DNA of 64,000 bases from NCBI GenBank assembly GCA_013398175.1, contig VZRZ01002089.1, positions 113,298 through 177,297 on the forward strand. The letters are read 5' to 3'. The notes below the pieces were generated by a model that saw nothing but the letters and a program-made list of their open reading frames with translations, was not told the DNA's origin and made no database searches. Positions within the stretch are counted from its first letter, which is position 1, and every line of letters begins with the position of its first letter. Source of the DNA: Climacteris rufus. Its lineage: Eukaryota > Chordata > Aves > Passeriformes > Climacteridae. This document shows, piece by piece, positions 1 through 13,900 of this stretch. Both the position numbers and the translations under genes were made by a program.

Positions 1-3000
1 CTCCATGCACATCACAAAACCACAAAGTGGACTGGCTGATGAATGAGTACAAACTTTAACTAGAACATTACCCCAGTGGGCACTGGGCTGACCCTGACAG
101 AACCTGCTTCACTCACACCTTTGGCACATCCATAACGTGGCTTTGACAGGGTCACCAAGGCTCCTGAGGCTGCTGAAATCATTAAATCTTAGTATTCAGC
201 ATTAGGAGAGCTGTAGAGTTCAACATGTGGGTATAAAGCTCTCCTTTTTAGGCAATTCTTTCCTTTCCTCCTCTCCTGCAAATGGGGGATAAAGAGCAGC
301 AGCTCTTGAGCAGGTGTAAAGAGCAGTGAGGAAACTGGATTGTATTCCAAGGCAGCCCAAGTGAAGAGCAGCCTGTCACCCTAAGGACACTCCTTTTGCA
401 TGAGCAAAAGGGATTTTGCATTTTCCCTGCATTTTCCCCAGGGAAAGCCTCCAGCAAAGAGCTCCAATGAACTGAACTCCATTTCTGCAGCTGCAGGGAA
501 CAGGTATTGTTACACTCAAACTGACCCTTGCTCATCTCTCAGAGAAATACTTGCTTCTTGTTGCCAAAAAACCTTAGGAGGCTGACTTTACATACCTTGC
601 TCAAGATTCAACTATGGAAAAACAGTCCATGGATTCCCTGATTCTATATTTTCATCATGGAGTTTATGATCTGGAACATAGTACACTGATTCCAAGTGCT
701 CCAAAAAACCAGAGTTTTTGAAAGGAAACACGACAACATATCAAGAATTTTTTTAAAGTGACAATTCGAAATGAAGTTTTCTACAACTGGCCATACCTAG
801 GCAAATATGCCATAAACCATAAAATTATTATAAACACTAATCAGAATTAACAGTTAGTACTTCAGAACAGAATCTGCCATAAAACTTTGCACATTTGAGT
901 CTTCTCTACCTCTGAAGGGGCACTATGGGTCACAGCAGCTGTAAGAAGAAGCATCTAACATGTTCCTTGACTTCATGAAACTGGCTTTTTTTCCCTTTTG
1001 CTTGAACAGCTAAAAATTATGAATACAGAACTTCTTTCAACTGAAAAAAAAACCCTATTAGAATTATATTACATGTGCAAATTTTAATTTCTGCATATTA
1101 GATTTCCTGATACTAACTACCTAAAAGCACAAGTTTGAAATAATTTAAAGCTTGACAGGGTTTGTTTTGAAAGCAAACTTTTTGCAGAAACCAAACACTT
1201 CTGCATACATTAGCATGAACTAAACAGAGAGAGTTCACATAGCACTTTCTTTTATTTGATACTTATTACTGTGTCAAATTAATCTCATTACCTACACTAA
1301 AAATTTAAAAAGGTATGAGGAATAATCTACTTAGGTCCTCTGCTTTTTCAAATGAACTTTTTCAATATTTATTAAATGTGTACTTGTTTCATCACTCTCT
1401 AAATAAGAATGGCAATGAAGATACAAGCTATAAAAATATGAATTTCTATAAAAATACGATCCCTTAAAATACCCTTTTCCAGTACTGTTACTATTATTTC
1501 TTGACCAGCAGTTTCTGTTCCATTTTCCTCCCTTGCCAGTGTGTAAACTAATAGATTTTAAGGTTACTTCATAGTTAGTCACTTTAAGAAAAGCTGCAAA
1601 ATTATTTTCAAGCTTGTTAGTACAGCAAATATGTCTAGCCATTAATACTGCATTTGTTTCCTTGATGGACATTTTCCCATTAATGTACTATTCAATGCCT
1701 TTACAGCTACAGCATTTTCACCAGCATTCTAACATTCAGACTGAAAACATTTTAAAAGGCATCAGTCACCTAACATTTACCAATAATTTATCTGCACAAC
1801 AGCAGAAACACAAAGCAATGTTCAGCATCTATCTGGAACAAAAAAAAAAACCAAAAAAAATCTTCCTCTTTTCTTTAATTTTGCTTGCAGTATTATTTTG
1901 TTTCCCACATTCTCTCACCACAACAGGCACAATTTCCTGGCATTTCCCATCCTCCTGTCTGAGATTTCAAACAATTTTAGAATTTGGTATGCCTTTATTT
2001 CTGGTTAAGATGCCCCATGGCACATAGGAGGGCTTTTGTGAGAATTCAGAACATGTTTGTTCAGTGCTTAAGGTCTGCCAAGATTCACAGATAGACAGGG
2101 ATTTCTCTAAATTCACCTACACTTAGGCATAAATTAAGTAAGGTTGGCACCATTGGGATGAGTTGGAACAAGAAACTTGCACACATACATTTATTCTTAA
2201 GAATACCTAAATGACCCCTCACTTCCATGCTGCTTCTTAAGACAGTTTTGCTCTCTGTTCAGTCCCATGGATCCTGGGCTGATTGCACTGTGGTCCACTT
2301 GAAGTACATAGAACAAAAAGCAATACCTTACTTAAGTGTTCTGGAGCAGATATCATGCCTTATTTCTGGGTCTGGAGCAGAGACCCTCCAGAGATCTCTT
2401 CCACCCATGTAATTCTGGCATAAACAAGGTGTGGAAACTTTTGGAAAAGTACAAATAGGGAAGTCACACTAGAGTCACTAGAAAATTTTATTCCAAATCA
2501 TAAAGGGAAATGTGATGTTTAATTTCTTTTTAACAGTTTTGCTCCAACAGGACTCATACATGACTAAGCTTTATGTAGAGAGTGGCCTTTCAAGATGTTA
2601 ATGCTAAGTACTGCACACAGTGAGCACAGACGTGTGCAACAGGAAAACAGCCTGCATAACAAGGCAGTGACATTTCTTTAACTTACTGTTTAATTTAGTG
2701 CTGTGTTTCATCTAAAAAAGACCACATTTTGTAGAGGTGCAAGATAGCATGACAAATGCTTCGGAGTCTTGCTGCACTAAGACTCATCTCAGTTTCTATT
2801 ACTAGTCTGCTTGACTCCCACGGCAATTATTTTTAAGTATTGACATCAGTACCAGATAATCTATTACTTGTTGTGCCCTTTGGAATAAGGCCACATAAAA
2901 AAACAGGAGACTAAGCAGCATTAAATAAACCAAAAACAGCATTAAAAAGCTGGTATGAAAAAGGCAAATAGAAGGGAGCAGGTACACAGTTTTGTGCATT

Positions 3001-5387
3001 TATTTTCAAGTGGAGCCTTCAAGGTTACCAGGGCTATACCACTTTTTTTTACGACATTCAAGATTGTCTTAGTAATATATGTGGTTTTAGTGAAGGAAAT
3101 ACATGGTTACAGCAATTCCTAGATATACTTACTTCAGGTCATGTATTAACAGCTTCTCATTCCAAATCATTTTTATGCTGCTAGTACATTCTGCTGAAAC
3201 ACTGTCCTTGCAAACTGCAGAGCATCAAGACATCTTTGATATGCAGGCCTTACCTGGCCATCTTTCACAGTTGTCAGTAATGGCCACTACATTACTCTTC
3301 AGGGTTGTTCTCCTGTTGGAGCCCTACTGAAAGCAAGCAAAGTCCACTGCCTTACATTATTTTGTGATTATTGGAAACAGCTTACTTGCAAATAGCACTG
3401 AAAGAAACTGAAGCCACAATAAGCTTCCAGGGAGTCAATTCTGTTGCATCCTTCAAGTCATCAGCTTATTTTCTACCATGACTTGGAATGTTTTACCCTA
3501 AGAAAAGCTGAGCCCTTGTTATGAAAAAGCCACAATAACTAAGTTAAATTACCTTTGTTCAGCAGGTATTAGATATTTTTGTCAAATTAAGGAGGCAAAT
3601 AAAGACTTAACTTTGCAACCTCATAAAAATATGGCCAACTGTAAAGTACATCCTTTCAGTAGAGAAGCAGGGACACAATCATTACTCAGATTCAGTATGG
3701 GCACTATAAATTTTTGCAATCCTGTAGATGGCAGGTAACTGGGGTATAATAACCCTTTATTGTTTTATTTTTCAATGCTGTCCTTCTAACCTTTCACTCA
3801 GCTATAATCTTCTGTCACTCCTATCTTCAGGGGCAAGAAGGAAGACCCAGGGAACAACTTGCTCAGTGTCACCTCAATCCCCAGGAAGGCAATGGAACAA
3901 CTAACCTGGAAACCACTTCCAGGCACAGGAAGGACAAGAACATTAAAGGGAGGAATCAGCATGGCTTCAGAAACAATTCCCTCTTCAAATTTCTGCTCTC
4001 CTTTAATTCTCTGTTTAGTATCCAGTGATGACTGATGCCTGATTTTATGCCCAAATCAAGCTGTGTCTTAATCCTACCTGCTGTACATTTACAATACAAT
4101 AATGTGACAGTATGGCACTAATACCACATCTGTAAGTACTCCTTACATAAAAAGATTAATCATCTTGCAGCATCTACAGAGCAAATATTTATAAATATTA
4201 TGACCTCCTCATAACTTTACCTCCAGCAAAATGAACAATCGAGAAGTTATGTCTACACATAAGCAGCAGCATCTCTTTCCTATTTAATTAAAATGGAAAT
4301 ACAGAAATGAATATTGGGACCTTCACTTAATTTCCCACACACTATCACTGTAATTCAACTGGCATGAAATTACTGGATAGAAATATATATGCTGGCAATC
4401 TCCATATGCCTCCACACTGCACCTTGGTCAACTTTAATGTTTTGTGCTGAGAAACCATCACAAATAAAAACTACAAGCAGACAACAGTGGAGAAGACCAG
4501 GTCACCTCTAACATATTTGATTTTAAAGCAACCAAGTGCACAAGCCTACTTTAGTCTCACACTAAGATGATGCACCAACCAGTCTTGTAATTCACAGAGA
4601 CACTGTCTATGATTTATTTAATCTTGCTCATTTCCCTATCATTAAAAAATGGTAGAGTTAATTCCTTATCAATCTTGTTCATTTACCCAAATTTCCAATT
4701 TAAGATTCTAAAATATTTGCCAGTCCATCAGTTTCAATGGAAAAGCTACAAAAAATCGTACCAAAGTTTTGAGGTTTATTTTGCTACAATTCTGACTACA
4801 TCCTTAAAGACGAAAAGAACACCACTGTCACCAGTTCCCAACTTACAAAGAATGAGAAAGTTTTCCACTCCATCATGAAAAAGTACCTTCTAACTCAGCA
4901 ACCTGCATTTAATGTTGTATTGCTGTGCCACCCTCCTTTATTCTTTCTTTACTCATTTTGTGCAACGATAAAAGTTATCTGAGGTTTAATTTTTTAAAAA
5001 TCAGGAAAGAACATCAGGTTAAGCCAGAAAAAAAAAAAGTCTCTACTAGGTCTCAATTTAAAAAACAAAGCTCCATTTTATAGAAATCAATATTAGCCTT
5101 TATTGAACTTCACAATGCCTTGTCCACAATATACAAGTTACACCATTCTAGTTCAATCTAATTTATATGAAATACTTTTCTTGAGTTAAATGAAACCAAA
5201 TAAATCAGCAAGTAACAGTGTTACCTACTCTATTCGCACATTCAGTTCTAGAATTGATTTTACAGGCTCATTTCTCTCTCTTATATGTTACTCTAAAGCA
5301 AATTATTAGTAAATAAGGATGTTTCTTTGACAAGGACAAGGGAGCTTTATAACAATGTATTTTGCAAACTAATTGCCTGTATGTGTC

Positions 5388-5502
5388 TGTCTGGGACGGA
5401 GTTCACATTCTCCACAGCAGTCGATAAGGTGCTATACTTTGGATTTGTGGCTACAACACTGTTGATAACACAACAGTTTTGGCTATTGCTGAGCAGTGAT
5501 AC
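5388..5502 (+). mobile_element. ERVL-like LTR fragment, 5' part, old
   Basis: The stretch follows the start of the common avian ERVL-type LTR in order: a gggacggagtt block, a ttctccacag block, gctatactttggatttgtgg, a ttgataacaca block and attgctgagcagtg. Only about 115 bp remain and the copy is visibly diverged. No internal retroviral sequence and no target-site duplication was seen. The family assignment rests on its resemblance to the more complete copy at 52912-53412. Confidence 0.7.
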
Positions 5503-8500
5503 TTTGATAACTGTATCATTTTAGTTTTGCACAATTTTATTTCTTGTTTTGCTAATTTAAGCAAGCCAACCTCTAAGACTTAATGGACTCGTTAAGTACA
5601 TTCAAGGAGTACACATACACAGAGCCACACATATACATTCAGAGTCAGCAATATTTTCCTGTGGTGTGTATTTTCTTCACAACCACCTTCTCTTCCCTTT
5701 CTCTGGCATTCTATAGACTTTGTCAAACAGATGCAAGGAGCACATGGAGCACATCAGTCAAGTGAAGCGACCTATACATGAAACTCATCCTACAAACCAC
5801 AGTGAATTCCCACATTCAGTCTTCCCATTGAAGCTTAGCATATACAGGCCTTGAAGTTGTGAATCTGAGCATTACAGTTTTGCAGTAGACTCATCCAAAG
5901 GTAAACTCCCAGTCCCTGGAATGGGCAGCAATGCTTTCTCACAGAAACAAACTGCAAGTCTGCAGGAGATGGGATTGTGAAGAACATTAAGTAACACCTG
6001 AAGTGTAAGTCACACACTGTAGGAAGACCAGTGTGTCAGTGGGGTATTTCATCAAACTTTCTTTGGCCAGCTATTATTGGAGATAACCATTAAATGAGTG
6101 ATTCCTTCTACCTCAGAAAAAAAGGAAAAAAAAAAGAGAGCATTGCCAAGTCAATCCTTCTCCTTCCTCTGTAGGAAGACTGTAGTACAGCACACAGGAT
6201 GTTGCCTCTAGGGAATATGGTTATATATGGGCAAGACAAAAAGGAGGGTCAGCACCACTGTGACTGTCACATGCCTGTTAAATTCACATCTGTAACAGGA
6301 TGCCATGAGGTCTGCAGCTCATGTCACCAATGCTGCCTCTCTGCAAAACAAGCTTGTCCTTTCTCAGCTCTCAGCACTGTGGCCAAACACGTGTCTGGCT
6401 ATCAGGAGAACAAGATGGACAGGGAAAGACCACAGGGAAGTGGAAATCTTTCCAGCAGCTTGCTTGGCTGACAGAACAGACAGCACACGTGAGGGCTTCT
6501 GATAAGTGTTACACTTTGCATGGTAAAACAATAAAAATACTCAGATCTAGCATCAAGTCCATTGCTCCGCATTCAAACCCATTGCCTTTTTTTAATTACT
6601 GTGGTAGTAAAATAGGAAAATAATCCAAGTTTGTTAAATGAGTAATGACACTGGTATCCTTACAGAACGTTGTTTAATACAATCATAATTCCAGGGCCTA
6701 TAGTGATTTTGATTTTACAGGCTACTCTCCTGCATATCCTCTTCACCAAAACACTCTCCTCTGACAGGCAGCTGAGGGCTTTTTGCACTGGAATTGACAG
6801 TGGTGAAACAAGCTTTTTTAGTAAGGCCTGGTTCAAAAATGTCAGCACACAATGAAAATACAGTGATTATTCTTCTCCGTAAAAGGGTAATCCAAGTTTG
6901 CCATTTTCTGCTTCTGTAACCTATGTGAGTTAAAGTCATACAGATTTTAAGAGTTTAAGAGTTCTAAAAGACATGACACCTGGTAGAAATGTAAGGCCTC
7001 CAAATACTTTAAAAATAAGCAGAATTTTGCCAAATTCACTACTAGAAGATAATTAATGTAAATAATTTAGCAGATTTTAACACCAGCATTTAGGATTATC
7101 ATTGACCTTATCCTCATTTACATTGTGTGAAGCATTAAAAGGGGTAGCATACATAAGTGCAGGACATAAGCCACATGACTAATAGCTCTAAAGTAGAAAA
7201 ATACTGCAGTCAGAGCAGTCATAAATTACTAATCTAAAAATCTCTCCTACTCTGAAGCAAGATATCAGTCACTGTCAAAAATCTGATTCATCAGCTGTCC
7301 AGTCCACTTATCTGCTCCTATTTTCCTTCACATTCTAATATCAAATACAAAAAATACTTCTCTGCACATTTTCCTGTTTTCCACTTTAATGAAAAATTCA
7401 TATGAATCTAGAACTCTGTTTAAAACATATCTGACTACCAACGCATTTCTAACTTCTATTCCCTACCTTTACTACAAGAAGCTTTATGAAAGCTGAAGAC
7501 CCATCAAATAATTTTGTGAAAAGCACTTCTAATTTACTTAAAAGCAATTTTCAGCTTAGTCACTAGAGCTCATATATGCCTCTCTGCTTACTGAACAAAA
7601 GCTCTCCTTTGCTCTTATTAGGTAGGAATTGTATGCCTAGTGCATAAAGCAATTGGATTCCTTCCTTCTTCATTACCTGCTCGCAATAAAACTTGCAAGA
7701 GAGCATAAACATTTGGGAATTGCTGTATGAGAAAATAATGTAGTAATTTACTCTAAGCTTTCAATAGGTTTGTAGATATGATTTTTCCTGACAGCTCATA
7801 CACTTATGCTATACAAAGTTTAGTCTGTATCTATTTACAGCATTACTCATGTAGGCACCCCAGAATTTTTAAAGAATGCTTTTATAGCTTTTGTACCTGA
7901 CATGCAAGTAAGTAAACCCTAATATTTTAATATTTAATTTAAATGACATTAAAGATGAAATGTGTTCTTGTCCTGTAAGATACTAGTATATTTTTTCAGA
8001 CTTGCAACTAAAGATGAAGAAACTTAGAAATCATACTAACTCTCCAGAACCCAGGATGCTTTTAGCAAGTGATGAACTCCTACTATGCCTAACCAGCAAA
8101 AAAGCCAGAAAACTGATATACTACATTGAAACTAAGTTAAACTACAGTGGTATCATTATGAAGTTGTATAGACTATAGCAACTCTGCCATCAAACTTTGA
8201 TGCATTTCTAATCAAGAGAAAAACCTGTGTGTCAACAACAAAAAAGCCACCATTCTTATGAATTACCTTGAACCAAATCTTGAACCAAAGAGCCAACCCA
8301 AAGGGAAAGTGTAAATTTATTACTAAAGAGTCTGTTGTGAATATTTCTGTGAATCACTCACAGACTCTGAAATGCTCACACTTACCTATGTAAGCCAATC
8401 TAAGACATTCACACTAAGCAAACAAACAAAACCAAAGTGCCTTTTCTTGTTGTCGCTAAATATGATTCTGTACACATGAAGGTCCTTCACACACCCAAAG

Positions 8501-10314
8501 GAAAACATTTTAAAGTCTCTTTGATCTACATCTTCACTTTAAAAACCTGGGCACACAGATTTCATTAGGTTTTCACAGTTAGAGCACGGTACTTGAGCAA
8601 GACTACATAAAATATATTATAACTTTACTTCTTTGAATTAAAAACTTCATGGCAGAACTAACAGACCTTGCACCATAATCTTATTCCATTAATATGATTT
8701 TATCTGGATCTAGGCTAATATGCTAATCATTTCTGTGAAAAGGGATTAAGACTATTCCTTTGTTATTACTTATTGACCAAGCAGTACTAACATTGTATTT
8801 TAACTGAATTTAAAATGTTAGCTCAAATCTCATTTACTTTAGTCAATGTATTCCAAGAAGGCTTAAAACCTTTCATATCTTATACTCAGCTGAACTGGTT
8901 TAGCTCCTTTCTAATGCATCAGACAATCTCAGAGGCCCTTTTACCTTGCTCAAAACAATGCATGAACCATGTAGAAGTATAATTTCCTAAAATGAAGTTG
9001 ACTTTCTTTTAATACTTATTGCTGAAACTACAGCAAAGTATCAGAGATAAATCCTTACTCTTATATTCATGTATTAAATCTATAGAATAACAATCACATT
9101 TGAAATACCAGTTCTATGGATTCAAATATATTGGGCTCTTAAAGCTGAAAAGTTCAGAATAGGGTCTGAAAAAAAGAGGAAAAGCTCTCTCTCCTAAGTT
9201 TGATACTTGAAAAAAAGTATCAAAATATTGCAAGATAATGGTCACAGCACGAAGTAGCAACTTGAAGCCAAGGTGGGGATGGCAAGACTGCAGAACAGGA
9301 GAGGCACACAGTCTGAGTGCAGCAGCATTCAAGTTTTCCAGAGATTCTGGGCGATAGGACTTGAGCAGAGTTTACTGCAGCTCTGAATTGTTGAAATTAC
9401 TGCATTTGAGCCCGGAAGCAAGGACCTGTTTACAAGGACACCAAAGGCAGAGACAAAGCTGTTTATCAACCCTTTTCCTATTTTGTATTATCTTGTCATG
9501 GCAGTTGATTTAGCTAAAACAGAAAAATTCTGCTTTTAATCCAATATAACCTGGGGTTATCTTTTAGAAGACATCACTATGAAGCAGAAAATCGAGACAG
9601 ATCCATCTTAACGCTAATCCAGCGTCCGGTTAAAAGACCCATAAATCAGGTTAGGGTCAAAGTGTTTTAATGCATCTCAGTTTGCAAGCTCTGAAATGCA
9701 ATAAACATGGTTTGTATTTTTTGTAAGTTATTTTAAATACACCTTCAGTTTTCAAATCACATTATGGTTATATGAACTCAGCTTACATATTTCTCCTTGA
9801 TTTCTATTGAGCTCATTAGCCTTGGCAAGATGACAAAAATGCAGCTATATTAGTTCCAGTTCCTCATTAAACTATTTTCTTTTATAACTTTCCTTCCAAA
9901 AACCTTTCAAGCAATACACAATACAACATCAGTGTATCCAATCAGAACTAAAGGGCATTTATTTGTAATTCTTTCTTCATATATTTCCAGACAAGAACGA
10001 GCTGTTTCAGGCATGGCAACTGACTGAGCTCATAGTAAAAAAAACAATCAAAGAAATGCTTTCCATCCCTATCCATGAAGGTGTGCTTTTCAGTCTTTTC
10101 CTTAACTATAACAAAAGTGCTTTTTTTTTCTGCTGAAAAAAGCTTTTTACATGAAACTTCATCCAATATCAAGACCCCTACACCTTAGCCAGCAATCAGC
10201 TCACACCTTAAATTTTTCCAGGTGCTTATATCCTACTCACTGGTGCAGCAGAAATGTGCTACACACGTTAACACACTGAGTGTGATCCCAGGATGTTTGT
10301 CTCCAGCAGCTGGT

Positions 10315-10378
10315 GTTAGATGTGCTGCCTTTGAAGTAGCTGCCTTGTAGATGCTGCTCTCTGTAGGTGCTGCCCCCC
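10315..10378. repeat. Imperfect short tandem repeat, (t)a-g-n-tgctgcc units
   Basis: Four spaced copies of a ta/ag…gctgcc motif (agatgtgctgcc, agtagctgcc, tagatgctgc, taggtgctgcc) lie at 10-18-bp spacing, directly before the C-rich island and its 167-codon open frame. Confidence 0.55.
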
Positions 10379-10990
10379 AGACTCCTCAGACTTGCAGCCT
10401 CTTTCCCCTGGCTGGCACCAGCCTCTCATCCCACTTGTCTGCTAGCTGAACTTGAAGTTTGCAAGTGTTCACATGCAGGCACTGAAGAGACAATGCACTC
10501 ACACATAATAGCTACAAATAACACATGGCAAGAACACAGAACAGCCTGCAGAGATCAGCTGAAGGCTCAGCCTACATCCTACTGCCCAGCAACCTGCATG
10601 GGTGACTTCCCCTTTGTATCCCCTTGGCCCCTGCTTCCTCATGTCTGTGACACCCCAATCCACCCTGATTCCTCTATTCCCCTGTTTTGGTCTCTGTCAG
10701 CTAAACAAGCCATAATAAGCTCCATACAACAGTCTCTGTCCCATCTTCAAATTCTTCTCTCTTTGCATCCCACAAGAAGTCCTATAGCCTATTATGCAAT
10801 CACCCCTTACTTTCCTGGTGTTCCTGTGAGAGAATATCTTTCCTTGACCCACCTCACTACTTTCATTTGATGGGCTATAAGCAGACCACTGGCTCTGTTT
10901 TTCCTGATTAGATTACTCCACTTTGCCTCCCTGTTGTTGTTTGTCTCATTCTTAGTCTTTATGTTTTAGTCACAGCCTTACAACACCACA
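10379..10990. other. C-rich compositional island, unassigned
   Basis: This 600-bp stretch is clearly C-richer on the plus strand than the surrounding intron and carries a 167-codon open frame (10367-10870, plus). The conceptual product has no motif I recognise, and its Pro/Ser/Leu/His content reflects base composition. It may be an old transposon or LTR of a family I cannot name, or a noncoding exon. Confidence 0.4.
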
Positions 10991-13900
10991 CTGAACAGTG
11001 TTTCATATAAACAACCTCTGAGCTAGGACTTTTTTCTTAGAGTGTTGGACTGATACTCTGTAGTGGCATAATTTCTTTCATTATCACAACCAGTATGATA
11101 CAAACACTTCATGAAGTCTAAGCATACTATGTCTCTAGAGATGCATTTGAAAAAATCTCTCAATTAGCTCCACAGAAATTCAATCCTGTCCGTGACAGGT
11201 AATCAGACTGAAATAGCCCCATAGGTTAATTCTCCTCACTTCTGTACCAGCTTCTTGCTTTCTTTAACTGCTAGAGAAGTTAGGAGAAAGCTGATGAGTA
11301 CTTTATCATCCTCACATACAAATACATAATTCTGTTTCACAAATGCAGAACTTAGTGAGAGGGAGAAATGTTTAATAAATACTTCTGCATCATTACCTGC
11401 ATTCGTTTCTTCTGCCAGTTGGGGTATTTCTTCCTCAATTTTGCTCTCATTTCAAAGTTAATCACTTTGAAATAATTACTTTAAAAGCTAAGCAATTTTA
11501 ACCTATCATATGCAATACTAAAATGGATTTCTCTTTACTTGGGCAAGCTCCATTTTCTTTGTCTTCATCCTCCATACCATCATAATCGTTAACTTCATCT
11601 GTCAAAAAGCACTGCAGCCATAATCCAGTCTAGCAGCCTACATCTCAATTGGAAGTAAGTCAAACTTCTTTTTGTTTCCAATCCTCCAGTTTAAATAATG
11701 TGAACCTATATGAAATTTCTGTGTATTCTGAAATGGAATATTTAAATCATCCTTACAAAATGTAAGGATTGCTAAAGCTTTTTAGATTCATCACTTCGAA
11801 GGTTCTGAAGTTTGGCCCTGGAGAGTGATACTACAAGGCCTCTGATTTGTTTGTTCAGTCACCCATTTCAACATTTATGCTAAGATTCAACCCAACCTGT
11901 TTCATTTACACCACTAAAATAATCCATGTTTAAACCAAGGAAAAAGATATATTACTACCTGCTTACAGTGTAAACTGAGGATTACGTAGATTAGAAGAAC
12001 ACCCCTGTATGTTCTCTTGAGCAGAAGTTACCCATGTTACTACACAACATAAAATACACTTTCTGCCCAGCAGACAAGCCTGCAGTACCTTACACTGACA
12101 TGAAGTACAATATCCTCAAGCTGAGAAAGACAATAGCTGCTGAGCAGAGAAGCAGGACAGACCTATTTTCCAACAGTGTGGTGGCATGCCTGGGGACCAG
12201 CATCAGAACTATCCCCATTTTCTTCTAACTGCAGGTACCAATTTTATAAAAGAAAAATTTCTAGTAAAACTGAAAGACAAGCTCATCCAGTTGCAATTCT
12301 GTTTTCAACAGAGCCAAGAGGCGGGTAAGTTAACATTTCTGACTGATACAAGTAGAGAATTTAGCATTAGAGAGTTGTCAGTTATTTGAACAACTAGGCA
12401 ACTGGAAACTTAATTTTGCATCATACTTATCATCTGACAAAATTATCTAGAGTGAGAAACTTGTCCATTTTTGTCTTGCTTCTATCTTTTCTTGTTTTTA
12501 CCTCTACCACAGCTAGAGTGCTATTTTCCAAATACCTTTGAGTTAATTTTGTGAAGACATAAATATGCAACATTAGGAATGCCAGAGTCATAAAGTGTTT
12601 CATGCAACTGTTCTAGTGCCAAGAGCAACTACTGAAACACAGTAAATTCAACAGTCCAAAGAAATACTCTTATTCTTTTTAGCAAAAGGCACACAGTCAA
12701 TACCTAGGTCAACTATGAATTTAAACTGCAAGACATTCAAAATTGCATGACACTAGAAGATTGTTGAAACCTCATAGGGCACATTATTATTATTATAAAG
12801 CTTAAGCTAAGATTTAATATTGCCAATGACATTGAAAGTATTTTTTTATGAAAAAATAAGTCACTATCTTTACTCTTGGCAAGATTTGCACATCTGACAA
12901 AGTCTCCCACTATTCCACTGCCCTACCTTGATGGTCACACACACTGGAGTGAGATTAAGCACGTTCTAGCTTAAGCATGGTAAAACAAAACAGAACACAC
13001 AAGGACACTTGATTGCTTTGCCCATGCTCCAGTACTTGCATTATTTTAGGAAAACAAAGGAAGCCTATTGCTCAAAACAAGGTAAGATTATTATTTTGCA
13101 TGACATTACTTAAGGTATTTTTCCTCTTATCAGCTTCATCTCATCCAATTCTTATCCTTCTTTACATTCAGTTCCATGTATCAGTACCACTTATATAAAA
13201 TTGTTGTGCATTTTGCTCCTGCACATTTGATTGATTGTACACAATCTCCTAACTAGCACTATAATTTTTATAAAACATTTTAGATCAGATTGTATATTTG
13301 GAGTTTCAATCATGCATGCTCCTGTGGTTTCAAATGTCTCAGAATGAGTTAGTCTTGGTCATGTAGATGCTTTTTTATAAAGACAGCATCCACCCATTAA
13401 TGAGGCTGCTTTAATTAATTCTTGTTCAAATGTGTCCACTTTACTCTGTTCAATACACAAATAAGCACAAGTAGTGTTGTCTTAATTGTCTTAAAGTCAC
13501 CAAGAAAAAATATGAAACTTACCACGAGCTGAAAATGCTATCTGTTAATAAGTATTATCAACTGAAAACCCAAAGCAGTATTATGTTTTGAACCTGTATG
13601 AAGCAGAAGTGTAACTGAGGAACAATTAAAACTAAGCACACTTAACAACAGCTTTCTGTTAGAAACAGTTTGGCAAGTTAAACAAAGGCGAATTTAACCA
13701 AAGCAGCCCCTACTCAAGCTTGGTCTCATTGTTTTTAGATTCTACTTGTACAGAATTTTTAAAAATTACATTGAAATACTGTTCTGCTGCAGACCAGAGT
13801 TGAGAGGATCAAGCTGATACAGCAAACACACTCTGGGCTGAGGAAAACAAAACAGTGATACCCTTCCTGAATGCTGACTCCTTTTCCAACATTAAAAAGA

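Noticed and set aside
6530..6585. Candidate later SMAP1 exon (catcaagtcc next to agatct resembling a clathrin-box codon run)
   Set aside because: Minus-strand translation does not give the LLGLD context and no proper splice sites flank it.
12782..12797. (ATT)n run as a microsatellite feature
   Set aside because: Only about five units; too short to be worth annotating.
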